Assembly (NCBI RefSeq): GCF_020176695.1
Contig: NZ_JAIWIA010000034.1
Location: forward strand, 80,344-144,343
Direction of reading: 5' to 3'
From: Massilia sp. MS-15
GTDB taxonomy: Bacteria; Pseudomonadota; Gammaproteobacteria; Burkholderiales; Burkholderiaceae_D
DNA length: 64,000 nucleotides
Positions within the stretch are counted from its first letter, which is position 1, and each line of letters starts with the position of its first letter. The notes beneath the pieces were generated by a model. The model made no database searches. It was not told the DNA's origin and saw only the letters and a program-made list of their open reading frames with translations. Shown piece after piece: positions 21,259 through 30,236 of the stretch. The translations under genes and the position numbers were made by a program.

Positions 21259-21870
21259 ATGAGCCTGACCGTCGCCAGCGAGGACATCGCCGGCAGCCCT
21301 GAATTCCGCCACCTCACCAGCATCGCCGGTATCGCGATCGACCTGCGCTACGCCAGCAGCAACAACTTCGTCGGCCGCGACCTGTATTCCCCCTTCGACT
21401 GCGCCTGGCTGCACCGCGATGCGGCGGCCGCGCTGGAACGGGTGGTGGCCTGGCTGGCCGGGCACCGGCCCGGAGTCAAGGCATTGGTGCTGGACGCCCT
21501 GCGCCCGCAGCGCGTGCAGCAGCAGCTGTGGGACACACTGGCCGGCACCGGTCTGCAGATGTACCTGGCCAATCCGGCGCGCGGCTCGATCCACTCGTAT
21601 GGCATGGCGCTCGACATCACCCTGCTGGACGAGGCGGGCCGCGAGCTCGACATGGGCACCGGTTTCGACGACATGACCAACCTGTCGCACCCGGCGCTGG
21701 AGGAAGGTTTCCTCCTGACTGGCGAACTGAGCGATGAACAGCTGGCCAACCGGCGCCTGCTGCGCAGCGCGATGCTGCAGGCCGGCTTCGTCGGCATCAA
21801 TACCGAATGGTGGCACTTCGATTGCGGCGACCGGGAGCTGGTGCGCGCCACCTACCGCCGCGTGCTCTGA
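21259..21870 (+). CDS. ddpX: D-alanyl-D-alanine dipeptidase (VanX/DdpX family)
   Basis: Zinc D,D-dipeptidase of 203 residues that hydrolyses D-Ala-D-Ala. Peptidase M15D signatures are present: SIHSYGMALDITL with His112 and Asp119, and TEWWHF with Glu183 and His186. No signal peptide is seen, so it probably acts in the cytoplasm on recycled dipeptide rather than in vancomycin resistance, since no vanHA partners are present. Released D-Ala could be oxidised by the dadA-type enzyme upstream. Confidence 0.93.
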   Translation: MSLTVASEDIAGSPEFRHLTSIAGIAIDLRYASSNNFVGRDLYSPFDCAWLHRDAAAALERVVAWLAGHRPGVKALVLDALRPQRVQQQLWDTLAGTGLQMYLANPARGSIHSYGMALDITLLDEAGRELDMGTGFDDMTNLSHPALEEGFLLTGELSDEQLANRRLLRSAMLQAGFVGINTEWWHFDCGDRELVRATYRRVL

Positions 21871-21966
21871 TCCACGACAATCCCGATCATTCCCCTACCC
21901 GCCGGGAATTGCAAATATTGCATCTTTGTGAATAGAATCCATTTCTTTCACTGATAGGAGATCACT

Positions 21967-22962
21967 ATGCGCATGCATCCCTTGCTGGTCCTGTTGTGCA
22001 GTGCCGCCATTGCGCCGGGCGCTCTTGCCCAGCTGGCGTTCCAGGACGTGAAAGGCGGGAAGGACCATCCGCTGCTCTCGCGTTTCAGCGGATCGGTCAT
22101 GGTGGGGTACAACGAGATGCAGTACGAGGAGGCGGAGCTTCCCACTGGTCGCCCCTACTTCAGGAGCAACAAGCTGCTGCTCGACCAGGCCCTGAAACTC
22201 GAAGGAAAATACACGCGCATCGCTTACGTGTTTCCAACGGACCGTTCCGGCCTGGAGGTGTTCCGCAATTACCAGGCAGCGCTGGCGAAGGCCGGCATGA
22301 AAGTGGTGTACACCTGTGAAAAGGAAGCCTGCGGCTACCTGGGGTCGTACTACAACGGTAGCTATCTGCTGAGGGATGGCTTCCTGAACAGCTCGACCTT
22401 CCGCAATGCCTTCCATTCCGGCCTGTCCGAACCGCGCTACCTGGTGGCGAAAGGCGCGAAACCCGACGGAACCACCGTTCACGTGGCGCTGCTGGTCGCG
22501 CCGCCGCTGCGTGGCGACCTGGGTGGCGTGTCGCTGCAGATCGTCGAAGGCAAGCCGATGGAGACCGGCAAGGTAGCCGCCACCCTGAGCGCGGACGAGA
22601 TGGCGCGCAGCATCGCCTCGCAAGGGCGGGCGGCCGTGTATGGCGTGTATTTCGACACCAACCGGGCGGCGGTGAAACCGGCATCGAAGGAAGCGCTCGG
22701 CGAGATGGCCAGACTGCTGCAGCAGGACGGCAAGCTGAAGGTGCACATCGTCGGCCATACCGACAACCAGGGCGCGCCGGCGCACAACATCGAGCTGTCG
22801 CAAAAGCGTGCCGAAGCGGTGGTCGCCATCCTGGCCTCGGAATACCGGATCGACGCGAAGCGGCTGAGCGCCAAGGGCGTGGGCGCCTATGCGCCCGTCG
22901 CGTCGAACGATGACGAAGCTGGCCGCGAGAAGAACCGGCGCGTCGAACTGGTGAAGCAATAG
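21967..22962 (+). CDS. DUF4892 and OmpA-domain envelope protein
   Basis: Exported protein of 331 residues. Signal peptide ends at ALAQ; residues about 25-200 match the DUF4892 pattern (DHPLLSRFSGSVMVGYNEMQ, LEVFRNYQAALAKAGMKVVY). A C-terminal OmpA-like peptidoglycan-binding domain covers about 215-331, with GVYFDTNRAAVKP, HIVGHTDNQGAPAHNIELS and KNRRVELVKQ. A good ribosome site (TAGGAG) precedes the ATG. It likely tethers to the wall; the role of DUF4892 is unknown. Confidence 0.9.
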   Translation: MRMHPLLVLLCSAAIAPGALAQLAFQDVKGGKDHPLLSRFSGSVMVGYNEMQYEEAELPTGRPYFRSNKLLLDQALKLEGKYTRIAYVFPTDRSGLEVFRNYQAALAKAGMKVVYTCEKEACGYLGSYYNGSYLLRDGFLNSSTFRNAFHSGLSEPRYLVAKGAKPDGTTVHVALLVAPPLRGDLGGVSLQIVEGKPMETGKVAATLSADEMARSIASQGRAAVYGVYFDTNRAAVKPASKEALGEMARLLQQDGKLKVHIVGHTDNQGAPAHNIELSQKRAEAVVAILASEYRIDAKRLSAKGVGAYAPVASNDDEAGREKNRRVELVKQ

Positions 22963-22994
22963 CGGCGTGCGGGCGGCCGCCCGGCAATGTACGC

Positions 22995-23468
22995 CTAGTT
23001 CTTGTAGATTCCCGCTTCCAGCGTCACGTCGCCCACCCGCAGGATATACGTCGTCTTTGGCTCGATCTTGCCGGAGGCCGGGTTCTTGTAGGTGTAGTCG
23101 ACCCATCCCTTGCCCTTGGTGGCGGCCAGTTCGACGATCTCGCGCCGGTAGTACTTGCCGTTGGTGTCGGGCGCGTCGAGCAGGTCCTTGCCGATCAGGG
23201 CCGGGTTGGCCGGGTGCGCCAGCATGACCGCGGTCTTCGCATCGCGCATGTGCAGGTAGAGTGCGCCGTCATTCAGATAAAAGGCCGGGTCCTTGGCGTT
23301 GATCCGCTCGATCATGCGCGCCTTGCCTTCGGTGCGCAGCACGGCGGCGCCTTTCTCGACCAGCGCCACCGCCTCTTTCTTGGTTGCCTGGGCAGCCGCA
23401 GCCGCGGTTCCGGCCGCATGCGCGGCAAGGACCAGTCCCAACAGTACTGCAGTCTTGGCAAGCTTCAT
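22995..23468 (-). CDS. Exported single-Cache-domain protein
   Basis: Small periplasmic protein of 157 residues: signal peptide to about residue 25, then a single-Cache-like fold (ATKKEAVALVEKGAAVLR, DGALYLHMRDAKTAVMLAHPANPALIGKDLLD, and KGWVDYTYKNPASGKIEPK). Cache domains usually bind small ligands for sensor proteins, yet no transducer domain is attached here. Convergent with the OmpA gene (32 bp apart) and downstream of dacB on the same strand, separated by 161 bp. Confidence 0.85.
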   Translation of the reverse strand: MKLAKTAVLLGLVLAAHAAGTAAAAAQATKKEAVALVEKGAAVLRTEGKARMIERINAKDPAFYLNDGALYLHMRDAKTAVMLAHPANPALIGKDLLDAPDTNGKYYRREIVELAATKGKGWVDYTYKNPASGKIEPKTTYILRVGDVTLEAGIYKN

Positions 23469-23629
23469 GTGTGCTCCTGTGTCGTTCTCCGGGAAGACAA
23501 GTGTGCAGTCGAATGCTTGCTCAATGACACCAAAATCAGAAAATGTTGCGTTACTTCAATAACCCGCTCGACAGCGAGCCGCGGGATAGAGAGAAGGTGC
23601 TCGCTCGCTTCTCGCTCGTTTTTCGCTCG

Positions 23630-25147
23630 TTAGCGCCCCGCGGCCGTGGCTGGTACGGCAGGCATGGCGGACACAGGCACCGCGTCCGCCCCTGGCGCGG
23701 CGCCGGAACGCGCCACCCAGTCCACCAGCGCATCGAGCACCGCGCGGCCGCGTCCGTTGCCGGCCTGCTCGCTGTTGACCATCGCAACGAACACGTTCTG
23801 CACGCCGTTCGCGTCCGGCACGTAGCCGGCCAGCGCCACCACGTTGCGCAGCGTGCCGGTCTTCAGGCGCGCGCGTCCGGACGCCGGGCCGCCCTGCAGG
23901 CGGCGGCGCAGGGTGCCGTCGATGCCCGCGATCGGCATGCTGGCCAGGAATTCCGGCATCCACGGGCTGCGCAGGCCGGCCTGCAGCAGGTAGGCCATCT
24001 GCTGGGGCGTGATGCGCTCGAGGCGCGACAGGCCCGAACCGTTTTCGATGACGAAGCCGGTATCGTCGATGCGCTGGGCGCGCATCCAGCCGCGCACCGC
24101 GGCGTCGGCGCGCGCGAAGCTCGTCTCGCCCTCCGCGGGCAGGACGGCGCTGCCCGCCGGCGCTTCCGGCGCCAGGTTGCCCAGGCTCAGGAACAGGGTG
24201 CGCGCCAGCAGGTTGTCGGACGGCTTGTTGGTGTCGCGCACCAGCTCCGGCAGCAGGCGCGAGCTGTGCTCGGCCAGCAGGGTCGCATCCGCCGGCGTAC
24301 TGCCGGCCACCACCGTGCCGCTGAACTTCCCACCCAGCTCCTTCCACTGTTGGCGGAACAGGCGCTCGAGGTAGTCGTCGCGGTCCAGCACATTGATGCT
24401 GTAGCTGCGCGCGCAGTCCTTCGGGAAGGTGCCGTGCAGCAGCACCTTGATCCGGCCATCCTGCTGGCGCACCGCTTCCGGCAGCTTCCAGCCGTCTTCC
24501 CACTTGGCGCAGTCGGCGTCGACCAGGGTCATGCTCGATCCGATCGAGACCCGGTCCAGCGCCGGCTGCATCTGCAGCTGCAGGCGCTTGGCCGTGGAGC
24601 GCAGGTCGATCTGCAGCATGTTCTTGTTCACCAGCAGCGCGTCCGGGATCACGTTGTAATAGGCCTCGGGCGACTCGTCGAAGGGGGGCTGGCCGAGATC
24701 CATGCGGGCCGGCTGCCACAGGCTGCGGTCCAGTACCAGCCTGCCCTCGATACGGCGGATGCCCCGGTAGCGCAGCGAGCGCAGCATGGTTTCCAGGGCC
24801 TCGCCGGAAAAATCGGCGTCGGCGCCGCCCTTCAGGAACAGGTCGCCGCGCAGCACGCTGCCATCGACCTGGCCGCTGGTGCGCAGCTCGGTGCGGGCGC
24901 GAAAGGCCGGGCCCAGGCGTTCCAGGCTCACCAGCGTGGTCACCAGCTTCATGGTCGATGCCGGCTGCATCGGCCGGTCGGCCCCGTGCGACAGCAGCAC
25001 ACTGTCGCCCTTGAGCACCAGCACCCCGAGGGCGTCATCCGGCAAGCCCTGCTGGGCCAGCATCTGCGCTACCGGTGCCGGCAGCTGGGCATGGGCCGCG
25101 CCGAACGCGGCGCACAGCAGGGAGGCGAGAATGAGGCGGCGCAGCAT
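23630..25147 (-). CDS. dacB: D-alanyl-D-alanine carboxypeptidase/endopeptidase (PBP4)
   Basis: Periplasmic low-molecular-mass class-C PBP, 505 residues, that trims or cleaves peptidoglycan cross-links. After the signal peptide (cleavage near AHA-Q), the three motifs appear: STMK with Ser64/Lys67, SDN in KPSDNLLART, and KTG in RLKTGTLRNVVALAG. The ATG at 25147 has AAGGAG seven bases upstream. The open frame also allows GTG at 25153. It begins 9 bp after the stop of the nucleoside-recognition gene, so the two are one operon. Confidence 0.94.
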   Translation of the reverse strand: MLRRLILASLLCAAFGAAHAQLPAPVAQMLAQQGLPDDALGVLVLKGDSVLLSHGADRPMQPASTMKLVTTLVSLERLGPAFRARTELRTSGQVDGSVLRGDLFLKGGADADFSGEALETMLRSLRYRGIRRIEGRLVLDRSLWQPARMDLGQPPFDESPEAYYNVIPDALLVNKNMLQIDLRSTAKRLQLQMQPALDRVSIGSSMTLVDADCAKWEDGWKLPEAVRQQDGRIKVLLHGTFPKDCARSYSINVLDRDDYLERLFRQQWKELGGKFSGTVVAGSTPADATLLAEHSSRLLPELVRDTNKPSDNLLARTLFLSLGNLAPEAPAGSAVLPAEGETSFARADAAVRGWMRAQRIDDTGFVIENGSGLSRLERITPQQMAYLLQAGLRSPWMPEFLASMPIAGIDGTLRRRLQGGPASGRARLKTGTLRNVVALAGYVPDANGVQNVFVAMVNSEQAGNGRGRAVLDALVDWVARSGAAPGADAVPVSAMPAVPATAAGR

Positions 25148-25156
25148 GGACACTCC

Positions 25157-26395
25157 TTAACCGAAGAACAGGTAGGCGACGAAGATCGCCCCGATCACGC
25201 CGGCCAGGTCGGCCAGCAAACCATAGCCGATCGCATAGCGCGTCTTGCGGATGCCGACCGAGCCGAAATACAGGGCCACGACGTAGAAGGTGGTGTCGGC
25301 CGCGCCCTGCAGGATACTGGCCAGGCGGCCGACGAAGGAGTCGACTCCGTAGGTGGTCATGGCATCGATCATCATGGCGCGCGAACCGCTGCCCGACAGC
25401 GGCTTCATGAGCGCGGTCGGCAGCGCGCCGACGAAGTCGGTGGGCAGGCCGAGCGCGGTGCAGATCCAGGCGAAGCCGCTGACGATGATCCCCAGGATGC
25501 CCGAGTTGCGTACCACGCTGATCGCCACCAGCATCCCGACCAGGTAGGGGATGATGCGCAGCGAGGTCTCGATGCCGCCCTTGGCGCCTTCGATGAAGGC
25601 CTCGAACACGTTCACCCTCTTTGCCAGCGCGCCGACCATGAAGGCGGCGATGATCGAGAACAGGATCAGGTTGGCGGCGACCACCGACACCAGCTGGATC
25701 TGCGCCTTGTCGAGGAAGACCGTGAAGTACCAGACCAGCACGCCGATCAGCGCCGTCAGGCCGCCGATCCAGCCGAATACGGCCGGGTGCAGCAGGTTGA
25801 TGCGCTGGCGCAGGCTGACCGCGATGATGCCGGTCATGGTCGAGCAGTAGGTGGCGATCAGGGTCGGGATGAAAACGTCGGCGGGATTGGCCGCCCCCAA
25901 GATGGCGCGCTGGGCCATGATCGCCAGCGGGATGATGGTCAGCCCGGAAGTCTGAATCACCAGGAACATGATCTGGGCGTCGCTGGCTTCATCCTTGTTG
26001 GGGTTGAGCGTCTGCAGGCTTTCCATCGCCTTCAAGCCGAACGGCGTGGCGGCATTGTCCAGTCCCAGCATGTTGGCCGAGAAGTTCATCACCATGTGGC
26101 CGTTGGCCGGGTGGTCCTTCGGCACGCCGGGGAAGATGCGCGAGAAGAAGGGCGCGATGACGCGCGCGAACAGGTTGATGGCGCCTGCCTTTTCACCCAC
26201 GTTCATGATGCCGAGCCAGAGCGTCATGACGCCGGCCAGCGGCAGGGCGATGTCCATCACCGCCATCTTGGCTGACGAGAAGGTGCCGTCGATGATGCGC
26301 TTGAAGATTTCAGAGTCGCCCAGGAACAGCCACTGCGCGAGTGCCGCCACGAAGCCGACGAGGAAAAAACCGGTCCAGATGTAATTGAGTGCCAT
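25157..26395 (-). CDS. Nucleoside-recognition (Gate) membrane protein, SpmA/SpmB-type fusion
   Basis: Inner-membrane protein of 412 residues with two Gate-like halves: an N-terminal SpmA-like part (AGVMTLWLGIMNVGEKAG, PFFSRIFPGVPKDHPANGHM) and a C-terminal SpmB-like part (IPYLVGMLVAISVVRNSG, DSFVGRLASILQGAADTTFY). In Bacillus the two halves are separate spore-maturation genes next to dacB; here a fused form precedes a PBP4-type dacB by 9 bp. Transport substrate is unknown. The ATG at 26395 is preferred over the longer frame to 26458 because family members start at this hydrophobic stretch. Confidence 0.85.
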   Translation of the reverse strand: MALNYIWTGFFLVGFVAALAQWLFLGDSEIFKRIIDGTFSSAKMAVMDIALPLAGVMTLWLGIMNVGEKAGAINLFARVIAPFFSRIFPGVPKDHPANGHMVMNFSANMLGLDNAATPFGLKAMESLQTLNPNKDEASDAQIMFLVIQTSGLTIIPLAIMAQRAILGAANPADVFIPTLIATYCSTMTGIIAVSLRQRINLLHPAVFGWIGGLTALIGVLVWYFTVFLDKAQIQLVSVVAANLILFSIIAAFMVGALAKRVNVFEAFIEGAKGGIETSLRIIPYLVGMLVAISVVRNSGILGIIVSGFAWICTALGLPTDFVGALPTALMKPLSGSGSRAMMIDAMTTYGVDSFVGRLASILQGAADTTFYVVALYFGSVGIRKTRYAIGYGLLADLAGVIGAIFVAYLFFG

Positions 26396-26631
26396 GTGAT
26401 TGCCGCCGCTGAGTCCTACGATTGTGCAGCGAGAGTATAGGCCGGGAATAAGCTGCAAGGATGAAAGAATGCAACGGCGCCATGTTCAAAAGTTATGAGC
26501 GCATGGGTTCTCATAGGGCAGGATGCTTCCGGCAGGGCGCCGCCCGGAGCCGGAGCGGGACTTCATTCTTTTAATGGCAGGAAGAATCAGGGCATAATCT
26601 TTTCCTATCGCCACGCTTACCGGAGACCAGC

Positions 26632-28191
26632 ATGCAGCGTCCATCCCGTTCCAGCCTGTGCAGCCTCGTGTACGTGCTGGGCAGCCTTGCCGCCCTCCAG
26701 GCCCATGCCGACGCCCCGGCCCCGGCTGCGCAGCAAGCCCCGGCTGCCAGCCGCGCCGAACGGGTCGCCGCCCTGGTGCCCGAGATCGACAAGTCCTACG
26801 CGGAGCTTGCCGCCAAGGAACACCTGCCCGGGCTGGTGTACGGCGTGGTCCTCGATGGCAAGCTGGTGCACGTCCGTTCGCTCGGCCTGGCCGACGTGGA
26901 GCGCAAGATCCCGGTGGACAGCTCCACGGAATTCCGCATCGCCTCGATGACCAAGAGCTTCGTGGCGATGGCGGCGCTGAAGCTGCGCGACGAAGGCAGG
27001 CTGCGCCTCGACGACCCGGTTGCGGACTACCTGCCCGAACTGCGCCAGCTACAGCTGCCGACCACCGATTCGCCCGCGCTGACGATCCGCCACCTGATGA
27101 CCATGTCGAGCGGCCTGCCCGAGGACAATCCCTGGGGCGATCGCCAGATGGCGCGTTCCAACGCCTGGTTCGAGCAGCTGGCCGGCGCCGGGCTGTCCTT
27201 CTCGAGCGCGCCCGGGCAGTCCTTCGAATACAGCAACCTCGGCTACATCCTGCTGGGCAAGGTAGTGAGCAAGGCCGCGGGCATGCGCTTCCAGGACTAT
27301 GTCACCGACCGGATCCTGCGGCCGCTGGGCATGCACAACACGCGCTGGGAATACCGTCAGGCCGCTCCCGGCAAGCTCGCGCTCGGCTACCGCCGGGAGC
27401 GCGGGCACTGGGCGCCGGAACCGATCCTGCCCGACGGCGACGGCGCCGCGATGGGCGGGCTGATCACGACGGCGGACGACTTTGCGCGCTATATCGCCTT
27501 CCACCTGGACGCCTGGCCGGCCCGCAACGACCCGGACCAGGGACCGCTGCGCCGCGCCTCGGTGCGCGAAATGCACCTGCCGCAGGCGTTTGCGAGCCTG
27601 GCGGCGAAGGCCACCATGAGCGACCGCAAGACGCTGAATCCGCGCGTCCACTTCTACAACTACGGACTGGACTGGACCCGCGACAGCCGCGACCTGGTCA
27701 CCGTGGGCCATGCGGGTGGGCTGCCCGGCTTCGGCAGCCAGTACCGGTTCGCGCCGGAACACGGGGTCGGCACCTTTGCCTTTTCCAACCTGCGCTACGG
27801 GAACGTCTACGGGCTGACCAACCGTACGCTCATCATGCTGACCGAGCGCGCCGATCTCGGCCCGCGGCCGGTGGCGGTGTCGCCGGTGCTGGCGGCGCGC
27901 CAGCAGCAGGTGGCGCGGCTGGTCCAGTCCTGGGATGCAGCGCTGGGCAGCACGCTCGTGGCCGACAACTTCTTCCTCGACCGCTCGCGCGAGGACTGGA
28001 TCGCGCAGGCGCGCGAAACCCTGGCGCCGATCGGCAAGGTCCGCTCGGTCGGTCCGATCACGGCCGAGAATGCCCTGCGCGGCAGCTTCCCGCTGGTCGG
28101 CGAGCGCGGCACGGTGAAGGTCCGCTTTACCCTCACCCCCGAGCGCGAGCCGAAGCTGCAGGAGCTCGAGCTGCAGCCGGTCAAGCAATGA
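26632..28191 (+). CDS. Exported serine hydrolase, beta-lactamase family
   Basis: 519-residue periplasmic enzyme. Signal peptide ends around AHADA; catalytic SMTK at 105-108; YSN motif in FEYSNLGYILLGKV. GHAGGLPGFGSQYRF is the third-motif region (HAG in place of KTG, as in many esterase/D-peptidase relatives). A C-terminal accessory domain of about 110 residues follows. Substrate unknown. It precedes a peptide-binding protein by 28 bp, which hints at a role with peptides. Confidence 0.88.
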   Translation: MQRPSRSSLCSLVYVLGSLAALQAHADAPAPAAQQAPAASRAERVAALVPEIDKSYAELAAKEHLPGLVYGVVLDGKLVHVRSLGLADVERKIPVDSSTEFRIASMTKSFVAMAALKLRDEGRLRLDDPVADYLPELRQLQLPTTDSPALTIRHLMTMSSGLPEDNPWGDRQMARSNAWFEQLAGAGLSFSSAPGQSFEYSNLGYILLGKVVSKAAGMRFQDYVTDRILRPLGMHNTRWEYRQAAPGKLALGYRRERGHWAPEPILPDGDGAAMGGLITTADDFARYIAFHLDAWPARNDPDQGPLRRASVREMHLPQAFASLAAKATMSDRKTLNPRVHFYNYGLDWTRDSRDLVTVGHAGGLPGFGSQYRFAPEHGVGTFAFSNLRYGNVYGLTNRTLIMLTERADLGPRPVAVSPVLAARQQQVARLVQSWDAALGSTLVADNFFLDRSREDWIAQARETLAPIGKVRSVGPITAENALRGSFPLVGERGTVKVRFTLTPEREPKLQELELQPVKQ

Positions 28192-28219
28192 GGCCGTCCA
28201 CCGTTTTTTTCAAGAGATT

Positions 28220-30058
28220 ATGCTGTTCCGCCTGACCGCCTTGTCACTCCTGTTCCCGCTGCTGTGCGCCGCCAGCGCCAGCGCGCAGCCGCCGGCCAGG
28301 GCGCCGGAAAAAGTCCTGCGCATGTTCCTGTCCACCAGCGAAACCGGGCTCGATCCGGCCGTGGCCTCGGACAACGCCACGCTGTCGCTGCTGGAAAACC
28401 TGTTCGACCCGCTGCTGCGCTACGACTACCTGGCGCGCCCGGCGAAGCTGCGCCCGAACACCGCCAGCGCCATGCCGGAAGTGAGCGCGGACGGCCTGAC
28501 CTACACCTTCCGCATCCGTCCCGGCATCCGCTTCACGCCGCATCCGGCCTTCGGAAGCGGGACTGGCAAGGGGCGCGAGATGACGGCCCAGGACTACGTC
28601 TACAGCATCAAGCGCCTGTACGACCCGGCCCTCAAGTCGCCCTGGGCCTATATGTTCGAAGGGAAGATCGCAGGCGACGAGGTGCTCAGGAAGGACTACG
28701 ATGTGGACCGCCCGGTGGCCGGCCTGCAGGCGCCCGACCGCTATACGCTGCGCATCCGCCTGACCGCGCCGGACCGGAACTTCCTGTTCTACCTGGCCAT
28801 TCCCGCCAGCGGCGTGGTAGCGCGTGAAGTGATCGAGGCCCATCCGGGCCAGGCCGGCAACCACCCGGTCGGCACCGGTCCCTTCATGGTAGGCGAGTGG
28901 AAGCGCAGCGACCGCATCGTGCTGCTGGCGAATCCTGATTCGAGCGCCGTGTTCGAGGCCGCGCCCGAGGCGCAGGCGCGCTACAGCGCGCAAGACCGCG
29001 CCATCGCCGCCGCCCTGGCGGGCAAGCGCCTGCCGCGCGTGGACCGGGTCGAGGTGCGCATCGCCGAGGAATTCCAGGGCCGCATGCTGGGCTTCCTGAA
29101 CGGCGAATACGATTACCTGGAGCAGATCCCGGAATCGATGACCGACATGGTGGTGCGGGACGGCCAGCTGAAACCCGAACTGGCGGCGCGCGGCATCGTG
29201 CTGTCGCGCTTCCCGGTGCTGCAGACCTACTACATGTGGATGAACATGGAGGATCCGGTGCTGGGCGGCTACGGCAAGGAGCGGGTCGCGCTGCGCCGCG
29301 CGATCGCGCTCGCCTACAACAATGCCGAGGACATCGCGCTCCTGAAGAAGGGCTTCGCGATCAGGGCCGAGTCGCCGCTGCCGCCGAATGTGCTGGGCTA
29401 CGACCCGGCCTACCGCAGCCCGGTGCCCTACGACCCCGCGCTGGCCAACGCCCTGCTGGACCGCTACGGTTACGGCAAGCGCGACCCGGATGGCTTCCGG
29501 CGCCAGCCGGCGCCGGGGCGCCCCGGCGACACCGTGCCCCTGACCCTGACCATGCATAGCGAGGCCACGGTGGGCGGCCGCCTGCGCGACGAATTGTGGC
29601 GCAAGTGCCTGAACGCGATCGGCCTGCGCGTCGTGTTCAGGTCGGACAAGAAGACCGAGATCATCAAGGCTTCGCGCCTTGGCACGGTGCAGATGTTCGA
29701 GAGTAACTGGATTGCCGACTTCCCGGACGGCGACAATTTCTACCAGCTGCTGTATGGCCCGAATGCCGGCCGCGCCAACTATGCGCGCTTCAACCTGCCG
29801 GCGTATAACGTGCGCTACGAGCAGGCGCGCCAACTGGCCGACGGACCCGCGCGCCAGCAGCTGTACTTCGAGCTGAACCAGCTGATCCATGCCTATAACC
29901 CCTGGGTGCCCTTGACCCATGTGCTGTCGGGTGACCTGCGTCATCCGTGGCTGAAAAACTACAAACGGCACCCGGTCGAATTCACGACCTGGCGCTATCT
30001 GGATATCGATGTTGCGCAAAGGGCACGCTCTGGCAGAGGGACACGTGAGCTTCCGTGA
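28220..30058 (+). CDS. Periplasmic oligopeptide-type ABC substrate-binding protein
   Basis: SBP_bac_5 protein of 612 residues with signal peptide (ends near ASAQ). Recognisable elements are the N-terminal GLDPAVASDNATLSLLENLFDPLLRY-like region, RFTPHPAFG, and NHPVGTGPFMVGEW at about 213-226. No permease or ATPase gene is adjacent, so it may be an orphan receptor or serve a permease elsewhere. Position between a serine hydrolase and a TonB receptor is compatible with capture of peptides or muropeptides after outer-membrane uptake. Confidence 0.9.
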   Translation: MLFRLTALSLLFPLLCAASASAQPPARAPEKVLRMFLSTSETGLDPAVASDNATLSLLENLFDPLLRYDYLARPAKLRPNTASAMPEVSADGLTYTFRIRPGIRFTPHPAFGSGTGKGREMTAQDYVYSIKRLYDPALKSPWAYMFEGKIAGDEVLRKDYDVDRPVAGLQAPDRYTLRIRLTAPDRNFLFYLAIPASGVVAREVIEAHPGQAGNHPVGTGPFMVGEWKRSDRIVLLANPDSSAVFEAAPEAQARYSAQDRAIAAALAGKRLPRVDRVEVRIAEEFQGRMLGFLNGEYDYLEQIPESMTDMVVRDGQLKPELAARGIVLSRFPVLQTYYMWMNMEDPVLGGYGKERVALRRAIALAYNNAEDIALLKKGFAIRAESPLPPNVLGYDPAYRSPVPYDPALANALLDRYGYGKRDPDGFRRQPAPGRPGDTVPLTLTMHSEATVGGRLRDELWRKCLNAIGLRVVFRSDKKTEIIKASRLGTVQMFESNWIADFPDGDNFYQLLYGPNAGRANYARFNLPAYNVRYEQARQLADGPARQQLYFELNQLIHAYNPWVPLTHVLSGDLRHPWLKNYKRHPVEFTTWRYLDIDVAQRARSGRGTRELP

Positions 30059-30236
30059 GTTTTTCCTAATTTAAACATTCCCCTTAGTTATACTTGCCTC
30101 CGGATATTTCATTGGAAAGCAGCACAAGGCTGCGCATACCCTGAAATCATAAAAATGAAGTAATGGCTACACATTACGACAAGAGCAGTCGGCCAGGACT
30201 TCCCCGGCCGCCAAGGGAAAACGTTAGGAGAAACGC

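Noticed and set aside
21259..21870. VanX-type vancomycin resistance
   Set aside because: The dipeptidase lacks vanH/vanA/vanS/vanR partners and sits with recycling genes, so D-Ala-D-Ala catabolism is simpler.
23570..23630. CTCGCT-rich stretch as a repeat array
   Set aside because: Only a few imperfect short units; no regular period and no spacer structure.
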